Positions 1 to 8,900 of a stretch of DNA of 61,225 nt are shown in pieces. Position numbers and translations under genes: made by a program. This stretch comes from a virus. Positions within the stretch are counted from its first letter, which is position 1. The number at the start of each line of letters is the position of its first letter. The notes under the pieces are model-generated. The model was not told the DNA's origin. It saw only the letters and a list, made by a program, of their open reading frames with translations, and searched no databases. The stretch spans positions 1 to 61,225 of IMG/VR virus record IMGVR_UViG_3300043437_000207; one strand, written 5' to 3'.

Positions 1-1247
1 TAACTTATATAAATGCATCTTTTGAAGTTATTACAACATCTGGTAATACAAATATTTGTTCTTACATAGAACCTAGAGTAATAGGAGGAACAGAAGGTGT
101 TGTTTTTGATTTTGGAAACTGTGTTGAGGGTTTATGTCCAGAAATTTGTTTTGAATTTACAAACTGTAAAACTGAAGAAACATTAATTGTATCTAACACT
201 ACAGCAATTCTTGGATACTATGCAAACAATAATGTAGTTACCCTACAGGGCTATGATGGTTGTTGGTCAATAGATATTGCAGCAGAACCTTGTGACTGTG
301 CTGTAAATGTAACTGTACTTCAAGTATTTAATTCTTGTTTTACATGTTTACCAATAATTGCATATAAGTTTACTAACTGTAATAATCAATCCATTGTTAA
401 ATATAGTACTGATGATTACTCAACTTATGTAGGTTACACAGTAATACTTGATTGTGGAGAATGCTGGTTTGTTGATTTAATTGATTACCAACCACCGGCT
501 ACTCAGACAATAGTTATTGTAACAGAGTTTGAGTCTTGTTTAGCTTGTAGTAGAACATATTATCAATTAGAGGATTGTTCAGGACCAGACGTTATTTATA
601 CTTATACTGATTTGTCCACCTTTGTTGGAAATGTTGTAAAACTTCAAGATTGTGCAACATGTTGGGAAGTCTCTGAGCTACCTGAACCAGGTATTGATCA
701 ATCTAGTGAAGCTACAGAAGTTAAAGTAGTAATTGATTATACTGATTGTCCAGCATGTCTTGCAGAACTTGCTTGTAGATGTTCTGTTGCTTGGCCAAAT
801 ACTTCTGGAGTATTATCTTATATAGATTGCACCGGTACCCCAGTTACCCTTACAGGTTTAGATCCTGATACACAATCTGAAAAAGTATGTGTAAGAGAAT
901 GGATAACAGCAAGAGAACCAATTTATTTTGGAGACTGTGTTAATGGTAACTGTCCAGTTGAACCTCTTCCTAAAAGATTTATTAGACCTGGCTATTACAC
1001 ACCTGCATGTGATACAGAAAGATTTGAAAAGGTAACATGTAATGCAGCAGAGATGTTATACAAAACAGTACTTACTGCAAGATATGGTATTTCAAATTGT
1101 TGCTATGCTCCGGATGATAAATGGATCATTAGAAAGGAACTGATAGACTTACAAGCAGTAAGAGATCCAAATTATGCTTGTACTCCAACTCAATCATGTT
1201 GTAATAATACATCATCTTGTGGATGTGGATCTTGCAATTCTAGATAA
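1..1247 (+). CDS. Cys-rich tandem-repeat structural protein, C-terminal part (5' end outside window)
   Basis: The frame is open from base 3 to the TAA at 1245-1247, so this is the C-terminal ~414 residues of a protein that begins upstream. A TTG at 612 is internal to the open frame and is not a likely start. The sequence holds at least four related units whose opening CxxC codons begin at 135, 336, 537 and 747, a period of 67, 67 and 70 residues. The middle units share the pattern CxxC, a Tyr/Phe-rich strand, a further Cys, then S-T-(Y/F)-V-G, V-x-L and CxxCW. The tail is also Cys-rich (SCCNN, CGCGSC). Such repeats suggest small beta domains held by disulfides or metal, as in phage surface or fibre proteins; that role is inferred. 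It is followed by a promoter-like motif and a fibre-like gene. Confidence 0.8.
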   Translation, partial: TYINASFEVITTSGNTNICSYIEPRVIGGTEGVVFDFGNCVEGLCPEICFEFTNCKTEETLIVSNTTAILGYYANNNVVTLQGYDGCWSIDIAAEPCDCAVNVTVLQVFNSCFTCLPIIAYKFTNCNNQSIVKYSTDDYSTYVGYTVILDCGECWFVDLIDYQPPATQTIVIVTEFESCLACSRTYYQLEDCSGPDVIYTYTDLSTFVGNVVKLQDCATCWEVSELPEPGIDQSSEATEVKVVIDYTDCPACLAELACRCSVAWPNTSGVLSYIDCTGTPVTLTGLDPDTQSEKVCVREWITAREPIYFGDCVNGNCPVEPLPKRFIRPGYYTPACDTERFEKVTCNAAEMLYKTVLTARYGISNCCYAPDDKWIIRKELIDLQAVRDPNYACTPTQSCCNNTSSCGCGSCNSR

Positions 1248-1250
1248 TTT

Positions 1251-1260
1251 TTAGTATATT
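1251..1260 (+). promoter_or_regulatory. Promoter-like motif TTAGTATATT, copy 1
   Basis: TTAGTATATT lies in the 30-base gap after the Cys-repeat gene, ending 17 bases before the ATG at 1278. The same 10-mer sits in front of the genes at 3681 and 16240, with the same 17-base distance at 16240. It differs from the Bacteroidota TAnnTTTG element, so it may be a phage-specific promoter or translation element. Its function is inferred from position only. Confidence 0.4.
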
Positions 1261-1277
1261 ATAATAATAGAGAAAGT

Positions 1278-2981
1278 ATGAAACCATTAAATTTAGATAA
1301 TAGACCATGTAGTCCAATCTCAAGTAACTGTGTTATTTGGCAGGGACCTGATATCCCATGCATTAAATTGTGCACGGGAGATTCTGTATCAGATGTAGTA
1401 TTCAAACTTGCTACAGAGTTATGTATCATCATGGATCAATTAAATGTGACTAACTATGATTTGTCTTGTTTAGGGATTAATTCTTGTCCTCCAGAAGATT
1501 TTCATGCTTTGATCCAATTATTAATTGATAAGGTCTGTGAAGCAAACGGAGTTACTGTCACAGAAGGAAAAGCATCAGGATGTCCTGACTGTGTTGTATC
1601 AGTAGCACCATGTTTTGTTGAAGGTACTCAAACTACCATGCAATTACTTGACTATGTACAAATGATTGCAAATAGAGTTTGTTCCATCTTAGATCAGATT
1701 AATGTTATCAATAATCAGATTACAAATTTAGATAATAGAGTAACTGTATTGGAGAATACACCTCCGCCAACATTTACTCTTCCAAGCATTAGTACAGGTT
1801 GTTTGGCTACTTATATGGGTAATCTTGCATCTGCACCAATTGATCAAGTACTTAATACATTATTAAATAATAGTACAATTGGTTACTGTAGTTTAATCCA
1901 AGCTACCGGTTTACCTGCAGATATTTTGTCTGCGGTAGCTAGTCAATGTATAGCATCAACGGATGATTCTCTAGCTTCATTAGCTGCAGGAGATTCTCCA
2001 GTTGAACCAATGTCAACATACTATAATGGTACTTGGGTAAACTCTCCAGCTAATGCTGCAGATGCAATTACTAACTTGTGGATTTCATTATGTGATATTA
2101 GAACTTATCTTGAAACATTACCTTTAAGTGTACAAGATACAACTTCAATAGATCTTACATATACAGATGGTACTCTTTCGGCAAATGTTGTTGATACAGG
2201 TTGGGTTAACTTACTTAATTTTTCAGAATTAGATGGTGGATATTATGCAGATGATACTACTACAAATTCAATAATTCCACAATGTAGAAGAATTGGAAAT
2301 GTTGTTCATTTTAGAGGTAGATTAGTTGTTCCTTTAGCATCAAGTGTTAGTGGTCCACCCTTAGTATATTCAATTTCAACAACTACTAATACATATATTG
2401 CAAATACAACAGTTGTACCGTCTCAAACTGGAACAGGAAGTGTTTTCTTAAACGCACCTGGAAGTGTGGTGTTTAATAATAATGCAAACATAATTCCTTC
2501 ATCAGTAGTAGGAGCTGGACAAAATTTTGATAATTCATACGTAGCAAAATTTTCAATTGGTGATAGACTTATAGGAGTAGATGATAGTTCAACAATATTA
2601 ACAACGGTAGCAAATATAATTATCACGACAGATAAAAAATTAATTGTTCAACTTGTTAAAGATGTTGAAGATACACAAGTTACTGGATATACAAGTATGC
2701 AGGGTATTAGTACATCACCATTAAATTATATAATATCGCATGTTACTTTAGATGAATATTTACCTGATTTTGCAAGTGCTTCTACAAATATAAACAGTGG
2801 TGCTGCATCAGGTACACAACCTGTAACTATCAATTTCAAAACTTTACAATATCCATTTAGTTGTGATGCTAATCAACAAGATCAGATTGGAGGATTTTCA
2901 TTTACATTAGATGGTTTAACTGCCTACTTGGATCCTTGTAATACAGATATTAAACCAACTAAAAATTGTAGTGTAGGTTAA
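1278..2981 (+). CDS. Fibre-like virion protein with N-terminal Cys module and short coiled coil
   Basis: 567 residues. The N-terminus has a Cys module (C18 V-x-W-x-G-x-x-I-x-C28, then C49) that reappears in the next gene at residues 48-82. Around residues 120-160 is a heptad-like stretch (INVINNQITNLDNRVTVLE) typical of trimeric fibre stalks. Asp/Asn/Thr/Ser-rich sequence follows. The C-terminal third (WVNLLNFSELDGG, GNVVHFRGRLVVPL) looks like a beta-rich tip. Recurrent segments such as NLWISLCDIRTYLE suggest repeated helical modules. There is no enzyme motif. A tail or head fibre, possibly host-binding, is the likeliest role given its length and neighbours, but no specific family was recognised. 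The start follows an A-rich leader without a Shine-Dalgarno sequence. Confidence 0.6.
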   Translation: MKPLNLDNRPCSPISSNCVIWQGPDIPCIKLCTGDSVSDVVFKLATELCIIMDQLNVTNYDLSCLGINSCPPEDFHALIQLLIDKVCEANGVTVTEGKASGCPDCVVSVAPCFVEGTQTTMQLLDYVQMIANRVCSILDQINVINNQITNLDNRVTVLENTPPPTFTLPSISTGCLATYMGNLASAPIDQVLNTLLNNSTIGYCSLIQATGLPADILSAVASQCIASTDDSLASLAAGDSPVEPMSTYYNGTWVNSPANAADAITNLWISLCDIRTYLETLPLSVQDTTSIDLTYTDGTLSANVVDTGWVNLLNFSELDGGYYADDTTTNSIIPQCRRIGNVVHFRGRLVVPLASSVSGPPLVYSISTTTNTYIANTTVVPSQTGTGSVFLNAPGSVVFNNNANIIPSSVVGAGQNFDNSYVAKFSIGDRLIGVDDSSTILTTVANIIITTDKKLIVQLVKDVEDTQVTGYTSMQGISTSPLNYIISHVTLDEYLPDFASASTNINSGAASGTQPVTINFKTLQYPFSCDANQQDQIGGFSFTLDGLTAYLDPCNTDIKPTKNCSVG

Positions 2982-2994
2982 AAAATAAAATATT

Positions 2995-3564
2995 ATGGCA
3001 ACAAATTGTACAAACTGCGGATGCAGTAAATTAAAGTGTGGCTGTCAAGATACAATGTTGACAACACCAGCAGCATTTCCTACTCCAGTAGGATGTCCTA
3101 AGCCGGAACCATGCTCTGAAGCTTTTGATTCTCAATGTGTATATTATACAGGAGATAATATCTTGTGTGATACTGATATTGTAGTCACTAAAAATGATAC
3201 TATAGAAACAGCATTAAATGATATAGTAGATTACTTTTGTAATAATACTCCTGTACCAACAGCAAATATATTAAAAGTTACTATTAATAAAAATCTTTTA
3301 AATCCTTTAAAGTTAGATTCTACAATTGTAGGAGGTACAGGACCCTTTATATACAATTGGTCTATTGCTCAAAATGTATTTATGGGTCATAACTTTAATG
3401 GTTCTACTACTATAAATAGTGCACTTTTTACTATAACTACCGATGGTATTCGCACTGTATCAGGTGAAGCCTTATATCAAACATTAGTAAAATTAGAAGT
3501 TACTGATGCTAATGGAAATTACGGTTCTGCATATTATTTATTTTCTACATTAATACCTGACTAA
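2995..3564 (+). CDS. Small Cys-rich structural protein related to the preceding fibre-like protein
   Basis: 189 residues. The first 40 residues carry many cysteines (C5, C8, C10, C15, C17, C34, C40). They are followed by a module (C48 V-Y-Y-T-G-x-x-I-x-C58, then DTIETALNDIVDYFC82) that matches the start of the 567-aa protein upstream. The C-terminal ~90 residues resemble an immunoglobulin-like beta sandwich (TGPFIYNWSI, LVKLEVTDANG), often used by phages for carbohydrate or surface attachment. It lies 13 bases after the previous gene and just before a strong terminator, so it is probably the last gene of a fibre operon. Its exact role is unknown. Confidence 0.6.
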   Translation: MATNCTNCGCSKLKCGCQDTMLTTPAAFPTPVGCPKPEPCSEAFDSQCVYYTGDNILCDTDIVVTKNDTIETALNDIVDYFCNNTPVPTANILKVTINKNLLNPLKLDSTIVGGTGPFIYNWSIAQNVFMGHNFNGSTTINSALFTITTDGIRTVSGEALYQTLVKLEVTDANGNYGSAYYLFSTLIPD

Positions 3565-3574
3565 AAAATATTAA

Positions 3575-3599
3575 GTTACAGTTTGTTGGTTTCTGTGAC
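3575..3599 (+). other. Short stem-loop preceding the terminator
   Basis: GTTACAG (3575-3581) pairs with CTGTGAC (3593-3599), including one G-U pair, around an 11-base loop. It lies between the stop codon at 3564 and the terminator, so it may protect the 3' end of the fibre transcript. Confidence 0.35.
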
Positions 3600-3606
3600 A
3601 ACAAAG

Positions 3607-3640
3607 CAAAGCCCCTGCACTTGTAGGGGTTTTGTTTTTT
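3607..3640 (+). terminator. Rho-independent terminator after the fibre genes
   Basis: CCCCTGC (3612-3618) pairs with GTAGGGG (3623-3629, one G-U pair) around an ACTT loop. The flanking CAAAG and TTTTG extend the stem to about 12 pairs, and a T-rich run (TTTTGTTTTTT) follows. It sits in the 116-base gap between the genes ending at 3564 and starting at 3681, separating the fibre group from the ring/nozzle group. Confidence 0.85.
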
Positions 3641-3667
3641 ATGTACATTTGCTAATGTCATTTATTT

Positions 3668-3677
3668 TTAGTATATT
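3668..3677 (+). promoter_or_regulatory. Promoter-like motif TTAGTATATT, copy 2
   Basis: An exact second copy of TTAGTATATT, directly downstream of the 3607-3640 terminator where a new transcript is expected. It ends only 3 bases before the ATG at 3681, so a transcript starting here would be nearly leaderless, or the motif may act in translation. Functional assignment is inference. Confidence 0.4.
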
Positions 3678-3680
3678 ATT

Positions 3681-4262
3681 ATGGAGGAATTTAAGAAGCC
3701 AGATGTAAAAGCGCCTAGGTTTAGACCGGATGTTTATAATGTAATGAATAAAAAGTTCTTTGAAAGTTTTAGAGAAAGATATCCAAAGTATAAACACTTA
3801 GATGATACTCAGTTAAGGAAGATTGGAAAGACCTTTAACCAAGTTATGTATCAGGCGGTTATAGATAATAGAGATGGAATACAACTTCCGGAACAGATTG
3901 GATGGCTTTTTATTGGCTCATGTCAACAGAGTAAGAAACCAAATATTGATTTTGCTAAATCAAAACAATACGGAGTTAGAGTTACTCATAACAATTGGGC
4001 CACAGATGGTAAGCTTGGAAAGATATTCTTTTCAAATTTTGCTCCTAAGCATAGAATAAGAAACAGAGAATATTGGACATTTATTGCATGCAGAGAATTT
4101 AAAAGGAATGCAGGCGCTGCTTATCAGGAAAACTGGAACATGTATCTTACAGTAGCAGCAACAAAACAAGTTAAACTTGCATATACAAAACATCTGTATA
4201 AAGATATGAAAAATAGAGAGACTGCTAAAGCTTTAGAAAACTATAATGAATTTGACTTATGA
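3681..4262 (+). CDS. Conserved neck/tail-assembly candidate, function not recognised
   Basis: 193 residues, basic. It contains a helix-turn region (HLDDTQLRKIGKTFNQV) followed by LPEQIGWLFIGSC, a layout faintly like HU/IHF-type DNA-binding proteins, then a conserved-looking stretch with WATDGKLGKIFFSNF and REFKRNAG. It is the first gene after a terminator and promoter motif. Its stop overlaps the next start by four bases (ATGA), so it is translationally coupled to the ring/adaptor candidates. In crAss-like genomes small neck and ring genes precede the nozzle gene, which supports a virion-assembly role by position. The HU/IHF similarity is too weak to rely on. Confidence 0.45.
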   Translation: MEEFKKPDVKAPRFRPDVYNVMNKKFFESFRERYPKYKHLDDTQLRKIGKTFNQVMYQAVIDNRDGIQLPEQIGWLFIGSCQQSKKPNIDFAKSKQYGVRVTHNNWATDGKLGKIFFSNFAPKHRIRNREYWTFIACREFKRNAGAAYQENWNMYLTVAATKQVKLAYTKHLYKDMKNRETAKALENYNEFDL

Positions 4263-4921
4263 CAACAATTGGAGAAGCAATATCAAGAGTAAGAAATACA
4301 TTAAAGGCCGTTAAGGAGGATCCATTCTTAACTGACCGGACAATATATTTTGCATTACTCAAATATGCACAGACTCTTATAAAGAGAGAAGACAATCAAT
4401 TCAGGCTTATGAAAATGAGCCAGATATTTAAGGTGATGCCTTATGTAGAACTTATTGATGTGGATAGAGTAGAAGCAGGGTGTGTTGGTGTGTACTCAGA
4501 ATGTTACTTCAAAAGGTCTAAGGAAAAACTCCCAAATATTTTAAATGGAATGTTTGGTCCTATTATCCGTACAGTATCTTCTATAGATTTATCTATTGAG
4601 ATGTTTAGAACTGATCCTGGAACTTGGACATCAATTACTAAATCTACAACTTTCAAATATAATAAAAACGCATACTTCTGGTATCTTAATGGATATTTAT
4701 ATTGCCCAAACATTGACTGGGATGCAGTTAGAATTGAAGCAATCTTTGATGGGCAATTAGACACCTGTGATACAGATCCTTGCCTTATCAGGCAAGATGA
4801 TCCTTTTGTACTTCCTGAATATCTATTTTCAGAAATAGAACAATATGTAGTAAAAGAATTAACCATGACAATGTCAGTTCCAACAGATGGTCCTGATGAT
4901 AGTCAAAATGTACTTAGATAA
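4259..4921 (+). CDS. Ring/adaptor-type neck protein candidate
   Basis: 220 residues. The helical N-terminus (TIGEAISRVRNTLKAV, then FALLKYAQTLIKRE) followed by a beta-rich middle and a C-terminal helix resembles the overall design of podovirus head-tail connector proteins (P22 gp4/T7 gp11 type). No diagnostic motif was found. It overlaps the upstream gene by four bases and meets the downstream one at TAATG. The order small neck protein, ring protein, nozzle protein is that of crAss-like phages, where stacked rings join portal and muzzle. A ring protein is the best guess from order and size. Confidence 0.5.
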   Translation: MTTIGEAISRVRNTLKAVKEDPFLTDRTIYFALLKYAQTLIKREDNQFRLMKMSQIFKVMPYVELIDVDRVEAGCVGVYSECYFKRSKEKLPNILNGMFGPIIRTVSSIDLSIEMFRTDPGTWTSITKSTTFKYNKNAYFWYLNGYLYCPNIDWDAVRIEAIFDGQLDTCDTDPCLIRQDDPFVLPEYLFSEIEQYVVKELTMTMSVPTDGPDDSQNVLR

Positions 4922-5955
4922 TGGACTTTAATTACACACTAAGATATAGAACATTTGACCAGTTACTGGAAGATGTTACTATTGACTTAAATACATTTGC
5001 TCTTGAAAATATGATAGAGCCACAGCAACTTATTAAATTAGTAAGAAAGCTGAACTATGAATTAGGTCTAAGAATAAACCAACAGAAAGAAGCACTGCTG
5101 GAAGTATGCCACGGAAAGGTAAAGCTTCCTGATGACTTCTATGTTTGGAATTATGCAATGGTGTGTAATGAATATACAGAAAGTGTTGGTTATACAGTAG
5201 GTGGAACAAATGTGCAAGAGGTACCATATCAGGAGTTTCCTAGTACTGTAGATGTATGCGCGCCTGAGACTGTAAATTGTAGAACATGTAATTCAAACCC
5301 ATGTAATCATACCGCAGCATGTGATCTTAATCATCCTATAGTAGATCCTATACCAACTGAGTATGATCCAAACAATCCTTATGGCAACACATGCATTGCT
5401 CCAAGAGTATTTATGAATTGCAAAGGAGAACAGTATGAACTTATCCAGGTGGTTAATCCTTCTGTTACTAGAACATATAGATCTTTATCTCCCTTGCGCA
5501 TGGTAAGAAGTCAGGAAATTGATTGTGATTGCCCAAACTTGTATTATAATACAATGGATCAAGGATGGCTGAAAGGAGGCTTCTTATTTACTACATTTCA
5601 TACAGGAAAGGTATATGTTAACTATATGGGAGAAATGGAAGATGATCAAGGACAATTACTTGTACCAGATCACCCACTTCTTAATGAGTACTATGAGTAT
5701 GCACTTAAAAAAAGAATCATTGAAAATCTTGCCCTTAACGGGGAAGATGTAGCACAAAGACTACAACTAATTATTCCTGATTACAGAGCTGCAAGAAACC
5801 AAGCAATGAGTTTAGTTAATACTCCAAACTTTAAAGAGATGGAGGAATTATGGTGGCAGAATAGACGCGCACAGTATTCTAAATACTATGACATGTTTAA
5901 ATCATACCAGAGAGGGAATTACGCAAGAACTTGGAATAATAATAGAGTTATCTAA
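4921..5955 (+). CDS. Ring/adaptor protein next to the nozzle (tail-stabilization type)
   Basis: 344 residues. It opens with helices (YRTFDQLLEDVTIDLNTF, PQQLIKLVRKLNYELGLR) like podovirus adaptor proteins. A middle insertion rich in Cys follows (CAPETVNCRTCNSNPC, ~residues 112-127). The C-terminus is helical and aromatic-basic (WWQNRRAQYSKYYDMFKSYQRG), suited to packing in a ring. Start and stop both overlap neighbours by one base (TAATG), so expression is tightly coupled to the nozzle gene. By synteny it may be the ring protein that bridges portal and muzzle in crAss-like virions. The Cys-rich insertion is unusual for this class. Confidence 0.5.
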   Translation: MDFNYTLRYRTFDQLLEDVTIDLNTFALENMIEPQQLIKLVRKLNYELGLRINQQKEALLEVCHGKVKLPDDFYVWNYAMVCNEYTESVGYTVGGTNVQEVPYQEFPSTVDVCAPETVNCRTCNSNPCNHTAACDLNHPIVDPIPTEYDPNNPYGNTCIAPRVFMNCKGEQYELIQVVNPSVTRTYRSLSPLRMVRSQEIDCDCPNLYYNTMDQGWLKGGFLFTTFHTGKVYVNYMGEMEDDQGQLLVPDHPLLNEYYEYALKKRIIENLALNGEDVAQRLQLIIPDYRAARNQAMSLVNTPNFKEMEELWWQNRRAQYSKYYDMFKSYQRGNYARTWNNNRVI

Positions 5956-8900
5956 TGGCTAAGAATAATATTCAAAATACTACAGACAATCAGACAAAGT
6001 CATTTATTAAAGGACTGAACAAAGATTCAGATCCTTCATATGTGACTGATGGTATGTGGACTCATGCTGTTAATGCAATGAACAATACAGCAGAGGGAGA
6101 TGTTGGTACATTATCAAATGAAATCTCAAATTTTCTTTGTGCTAATAGTGGTGCAACTATGCCAGCAACTGTCAGCAAAAAATATGTAATTGGTGCCATT
6201 CAAGTATTTTCTGATAAGTGGTTAATATTCACTGCAGGTCATAATGCATTAGGGCAACCTGTTATGTCTGAGATAGGTTTGTTTGAAGATGATGCTTGTA
6301 GATACCGTCCTATTGTACAAGATGCATGTTTAGGTTTTGATAAAAGATACTTGATATCTGGGTCCTCTAGGGAAAAAGAAGATTGTACATGGCAGGTTTA
6401 CTGGGCGGATGGTCTGAATCCGGATAGATACTTAAACATTGGGGATGATAAAACATGGCCAACATCAGACTATCAATGGGTAGGAGGTGGAGCTTCCAGT
6501 ATGAATTTCTATTCAAACGGAACTGACACAACTTTTTTATGGCCAGGAGTTGAATGGAATCAAAAATGTATAACTGAAAATAATTGCACAGTATGTACTA
6601 ATGTAAATTCATTAAATTGTGAACACATTAGATTGGCTAGACTAATGAAAACACCATGTCTTAATTTGACTTTAGGTTCTCAAGGAGGTACAATGGCTAA
6701 TGGTACATACTTTGCAGTTATTGCATATTGTATTAAAGGTCAAAAAGTAACAGACTGGTTTTCACCTAGTAATAATCAATTTGTATTTACACCAAATGAT
6801 CTTGAAAGCTCATTAGTTCTTGAGGTATCTGCAGATTCAGAAAACTTTGATGAGTTTGTTTTAGCATTGGTACAAAATATAAACCAGGGTACAGTTGCAA
6901 AACAGATTGGTTTTTATTCTACAAAAACTACAACTATTGCAATTGACCAAGTTGATCCTAGTTTGGTAACTATTCCTCTTGAGCAGATTCCAATACAGAC
7001 ACCTGTATTTGAAAAGTCTGATCAGATGACAGATGTAAATAATTATTTACTTCGCGTAGGACCTACATCTAAGTTTGATTTTAACTACCAACCACTTGCT
7101 AATCTTATTCAAGCTAAGTGGGCTTCTGTAGAGTATCCAGCTGACTATTATGTACAAGGTGGTAATCACACTAATTACTTGCGTGATGAAGTGTATGCAT
7201 TCTTTATCCGTTGGGTATATGATACTGGAGATAAATCTTCTTCTTATCACATTCCAGGGAGACCACCACAAAACTTTACTATTCCAACTACAGGAGCTTC
7301 AGTAGCAGAGACAGCAACAGCGGTGTTACCAAATAACTTAGCTACTGATGATCAAGTGTTTGAGGTTTACAATACTGCTTATTCTACTGGTGGTGCATAT
7401 GTTGGTACAACTCTTCCTGATGGTGGTGTTGTGCTAGACACAGGTAATATGGGATATTGGGAATCTTCTGAAATATATCCAGACAATAGGCCAGACATTT
7501 GGAACTCAAGTGAATATTGTTGGACAACTCCTGCAGGACAAAATTCACAGTATGATTTATGCGGGCAACCAATAAGACATCACAAGTTTCCAGAAAACTT
7601 TTTAAATAATAGTGCCAGTACAACAACAGTGCACTTTAGAAATAATCCTAACCCAAGTACATTTGGTAATGATTACTTCATAAGAATTATGGGAGTGTAT
7701 TTTGAAAATATTGTTCTTCCAAAAGATCAAGAAGGAAATGATATTCCTGGTATTGTTGGTTATGAAATTCTACGTGGTTCCCGTGAGGGGAACAAAACTA
7801 TCATTGCCAAAGGTATGGTTAACAACTTCAGAACTTTTACAATAAAAGGTTCTGCAGCAAAAGGCCGTACAGGATTGTATGCTAACTACCCATTTAACAC
7901 AATCAATCCTATAAGCCCTAACTCAGGTGACATGGTAGGTGTTGATGATCCATACATGCATCAAATTAATCAAACTATTCCACAAGATATAGTTTCTTTT
8001 CATTCACCTGATACAATGTTTAGATCTCCATACTTATCAACTACAGAGTTAAAGCTGTATGGTAACTTGTCAGGGTTTTCTTCTCAGCAATTTATTGAAC
8101 CGGATAAACATCCTAGATTCAAATTGCTTGCAGATATAGCATTGTTTCCAATGTTCTTACTTGGTATTGGTGAAGCTATTGTATCTATGATCGGTAAAAG
8201 AACTGATACAGCTCCAAACATTATTCCTGCTACAGGTGTATCTGATGGCGCGGGTGTTGCTGTTACAACATATACAACAGCAGCTACAGGTTTACAAACT
8301 TTACCAACTCCATTGACTTCTCCAATAACATTATACAATACATTCTATAACAACTATTATTCTTCAGGCGCGGCAATTGCAGATATTGGAGCTGGGCTTT
8401 TAGGTATCCCAACTACTGTAGAAGTTGCTGAAGGAGCTATAGTAACTGCATTGAATGCTACTTCTATTGCTCAAGTTAATGCACCTATTATTAGAACAGG
8501 TACAATTGAATTACCAGCATATGCATATTTACCGGCTCCTTTAAGAATTGCGGGAGGAGCAAATCAAATATTGTTTTATTTTTCTGAAGGAGCTAGTACA
8601 ACCTTAGATTTAATCTACGCGTTATTACCATATAGACAATTTGCATTACAACAAATTGCTCATGGTTTTTATAGTGGTATGAATAGAAACCCTGCAGCTA
8701 ATCTATACAGATTTAAGATTGAGGAAAGTTTCTACATGCGTGATAATATCCAGGAAATATCTAGATATCAAACTAATACAGGTGTATGGAAATCTTTCAG
8801 TATAAACAATCTTAAGAGACCAGACTCAGTAGTTGTACGGACAAAATCCGGACCTTACTTTAATCCAGCATATCCTGATGGTGTAACAACAGGTCCAAGT

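Noticed and set aside
612-1247. TTG at 612 as start of a separate 211-aa gene
   Set aside because: The same frame is open without a stop back to base 3, and the repeat units continue through 612, so it is an internal codon.
3681-4262. Firm HU/IHF assignment for the 193-aa protein
   Set aside because: Only a vague helix-beta similarity; the conserved basic Arg/Pro arm of HU/IHF is not seen.
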